A program made the translations under genes and the position numbers. A stretch of 64,000 bases of DNA from Burkholderiaceae bacterium (lineage in GTDB: Bacteria; Pseudomonadota; Gammaproteobacteria; Burkholderiales; Burkholderiaceae), in assembly GCA_947380285.1 (NCBI GenBank), contig CANCQD010000001.1:1-64000 (forward strand). The letters run 5' to 3'. The notes below the pieces were generated by a model. The model searched no databases. It worked only from the letters and a program-made list of their open reading frames with translations, and had not been told where the DNA came from. Below are positions 62,723-64,000 of the stretch, piece by piece (position 1 is the stretch's first letter; each line of letters starts with the position of its first letter).

Positions 62723-62749
62723 TTTGTTGTGATTCGCAGTGAATATAGG

Positions 62750-63445
62750 TTAATTTAAGGCTACCACTCCAGAAATGAGATTGATACCCAACGCCAGTAA
62801 TGAAGTATTAAATACAAATCCTGTCATACCTTGAATCATGACCAAGAAACGCATTCTGGAACTGGCAATATTGACATCGGCAGTTTGGCAAGTCATACCA
62901 ATCACGATTGAGAAGTACATAAAGTCTATATAGCTAGGCCTTAATTTTAAGGCGAAAATTAATGGAGCTTCTTTGGATTTTTCTAATTCTTGGTAGTAGA
63001 CATGCGCATAGTGCAGGGCAAAGGCAGTATGAACATAAAACCAAGAAATAATGTAGGTTGCTAGCACTAGCCCAACATGACGAATAGCAAGATGGAGGGG
63101 GAGTGTCCTGATATCTGCAAGCATGATCACAATCGTGACTAAACTGGCCACTGATGCAAGTACGATAACCAATAGAATCATCGCCGCCCCATCATCCTCT
63201 TTCTTGGAAAGAGCCAACATGTTTACTTGGGTCGAGAAATACATCATGATGTAAGTCAGGATAAGGTAAAGACCGCCTGCCAGTATCCAAGACAGGGCCA
63301 AGTGGACTATTGGGCTTATTGCTGTCGGAATCAAAAAATAGGAGCCAAACCCAGTAATCAAAACAATGGCTAGTCTATGAATAGCGCCTATTTGATGCCA
63401 GTACTGTGTCCAGGGGGATACTTTCATATTGACTCTAGTATGCAC
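62750..63445 (-). CDS. DUF1345 membrane protein
   Basis: 231 aa with about five membrane segments. The C-terminal part with IDFMYFSIVIGMTCQTADVNIASSRMRFLVMIQGMTGFVFNTSLLALGINLISG follows the DUF1345 pattern. Function unknown. It is convergent with the amidohydrolase gene and divergent from the small gene at 63541. Confidence 0.85.
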   Translation of the reverse strand: MHTRVNMKVSPWTQYWHQIGAIHRLAIVLITGFGSYFLIPTAISPIVHLALSWILAGGLYLILTYIMMYFSTQVNMLALSKKEDDGAAMILLVIVLASVASLVTIVIMLADIRTLPLHLAIRHVGLVLATYIISWFYVHTAFALHYAHVYYQELEKSKEAPLIFALKLRPSYIDFMYFSIVIGMTCQTADVNIASSRMRFLVMIQGMTGFVFNTSLLALGINLISGVVALN

Positions 63446-63540
63446 TTAAAATAGAGGGCGTTACTCGCCGACTCATCGTTTACCAAGATAGATTTGTAGT
63501 GGACAATACTGATAATGTTAATCAATAAGAGGGTTTTAAA

Positions 63541-63684
63541 GTGCGGTCAAATATCAAAAGTTGGAGCCTAGTAGTTGGCACACTCATTATTTTGGCTGCC
63601 TGTGTTATTTCTTATGTCTTGACTAAGCCTGCTGAGGCTGATGTATCGACCCTATTGATTCCCATTGCTATTCAAACTGTATAA
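63541..63684 (+). CDS. Tiny single-span membrane protein, unknown
   Basis: 47 aa from a GTG, with AAGAGGG 7 bases upstream. One hydrophobic segment (about 8-27, SWSLVVGTLIILAACVISYV) is followed by a short tail ending in IPIAIQTV. A lipobox-like LAAC occurs within the segment. No family recognised. The next gene's ATG directly abuts its stop, so both are likely translated together. Confidence 0.5.
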   Translation: MRSNIKSWSLVVGTLIILAACVISYVLTKPAEADVSTLLIPIAIQTV

Positions 63685-64000
63685 ATGAATTTAATCATGA
63701 CTATTACCTATAAATCTTTTTCAAGACATGTCGCCTTAGCTTTACTTGTCACCGCATTTTTAGCTGGCTGCCAATCTACTGGGCAAGACGGCAAACCGCT
63801 TACCCCGGCAGAAATTATGCAAAAGCGTGACGCTACCTTAAAAATGTCTACGACTGGTCTTGATGCCTTGATCAAGCAGAATCCCGCTGTTCAAAAGGAG
63901 ATTGATCAAGCCGCTGGCTATGCAGTCTTTACAACCACCAATGTCAATATTGTTTTGATATTGGTGGCTCGAGGTGAAGGCGTATTGTTTGATAAACGAC
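63685..64000 (+). CDS. Predicted lipoprotein, SYLF/YSC84-like (partial, cut by window end)
   Basis: The first 105 codons are in the window with no stop. An ATG at 63685, or the one at 63697, starts a lipoprotein signal with lipobox FLAGC (Cys near 32). The mature part has a low-complexity stretch, GQDGKPLTPAEIMQKRD, and then a segment QAAGYAVFTTTNVNIV that resembles the start of SYLF/YSC84 domains, which often follow the AxGYAVF pattern. The identity is tentative because most of the domain lies outside the window. It abuts the small membrane protein gene. Confidence 0.55.
   Translation, partial: MNLIMTITYKSFSRHVALALLVTAFLAGCQSTGQDGKPLTPAEIMQKRDATLKMSTTGLDALIKQNPAVQKEIDQAAGYAVFTTTNVNIVLILVARGEGVLFDKR

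Noticed and set aside
62750..63445. Ion channel or transporter identity for the DUF1345 protein
   Set aside because: Only the domain of unknown function could be recognised; the membrane layout alone does not support a transport claim.
1..64000. CRISPR arrays, prophage, insertion sequences or integrons
   Set aside because: No regularly spaced repeats, transposase, integrase or terminal inverted repeats were seen.
1..64000. tRNA and rRNA genes
   Set aside because: No sequence with a full T-loop GGTTCGANTCC, an acceptor match or rRNA signature was found in the intergenic gaps.

Overview
The window reads as a chromosome segment of a low-GC (roughly mid-40s %, by eye) betaproteobacterium of the Burkholderiaceae, most likely Polynucleobacter or a close relative. 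This is inferred from gene content and protein style: ntrBC, a phasin, a Bug/TctC binding protein, an assimilatory nitrate cluster with HPP and YbiB genes, CRY-DASH, OsmC-YcaO, and TTCG-loop terminators. Gene density is high. I see no tRNA, rRNA, CRISPR array, integrase or transposase.

Region 1 (1-2402) holds the ntrB tail, ntrC and an exonuclease III gene. NtrC carries GAFPGA in place of the canonical GAFTGA loop. Region 2 (2403-13727) is accessory. It has an outer-membrane barrel protein and an exported amidohydrolase lacking the first metal-binding His, a soxCD-type pair without the rest of Sox, a broken DUF4239 gene plus an intact relative, a truncated Tat metallophosphoesterase, several small exported proteins (PAN-like, Rap1a/Tai-like, AOC-barrel-like), an acetolactate decarboxylase and a decayed reading frame of unknown identity. 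Region 3 (13728-16285) has glutamate dehydrogenase, an NTF2-like protein and an HPP membrane protein.

Region 4 (15776-28722) is the metabolic core. A leftward operon, nrtA-like/nirB/nirD/nasA/ybiB/HPP, faces a rightward operon, cobA/Tat binding protein/permease/ATPase/cynS. Together they cover uptake of nitrate or cyanate, reduction of nitrate to ammonium, siroheme supply and cyanate breakdown. An NtrC-like palindrome lies between them, and glutamate dehydrogenase nearby could take up the ammonium.

Region 5 (28767-53272) holds a PAS protein, a serine hydrolase, a Bug protein, a TfdA-like dioxygenase, cydAB, a DsbA/FrnE protein, an egtD-egtB-PatB set that probably makes ergothioneine, a cluster of small housekeeping or repair genes (folB-like, renalase-like, AlkB, DUF4149, MpaB-like, Lon-N), and a rightward run of Rrf2 regulator, DnaQ/GIY-YIG fusion, CRY-DASH and OsmC-YcaO. 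Two short genes (43963-44142 and 46247-46393) lie in the gaps. A nitroreductase pseudogene ends the region.

Region 6 (53273-64000) has a phasin with a structured promoter, a nitroreductase, DUF1622, ahpF and ahpC separated by overlapping inverted repeats, and an exported cluster: two outer-membrane barrels, an Ntn amide hydrolase and an amidohydrolase. One of those barrels is a near copy of the protein at 2631. The window ends with a DUF1345 membrane protein, a tiny membrane protein and a truncated lipoprotein gene.
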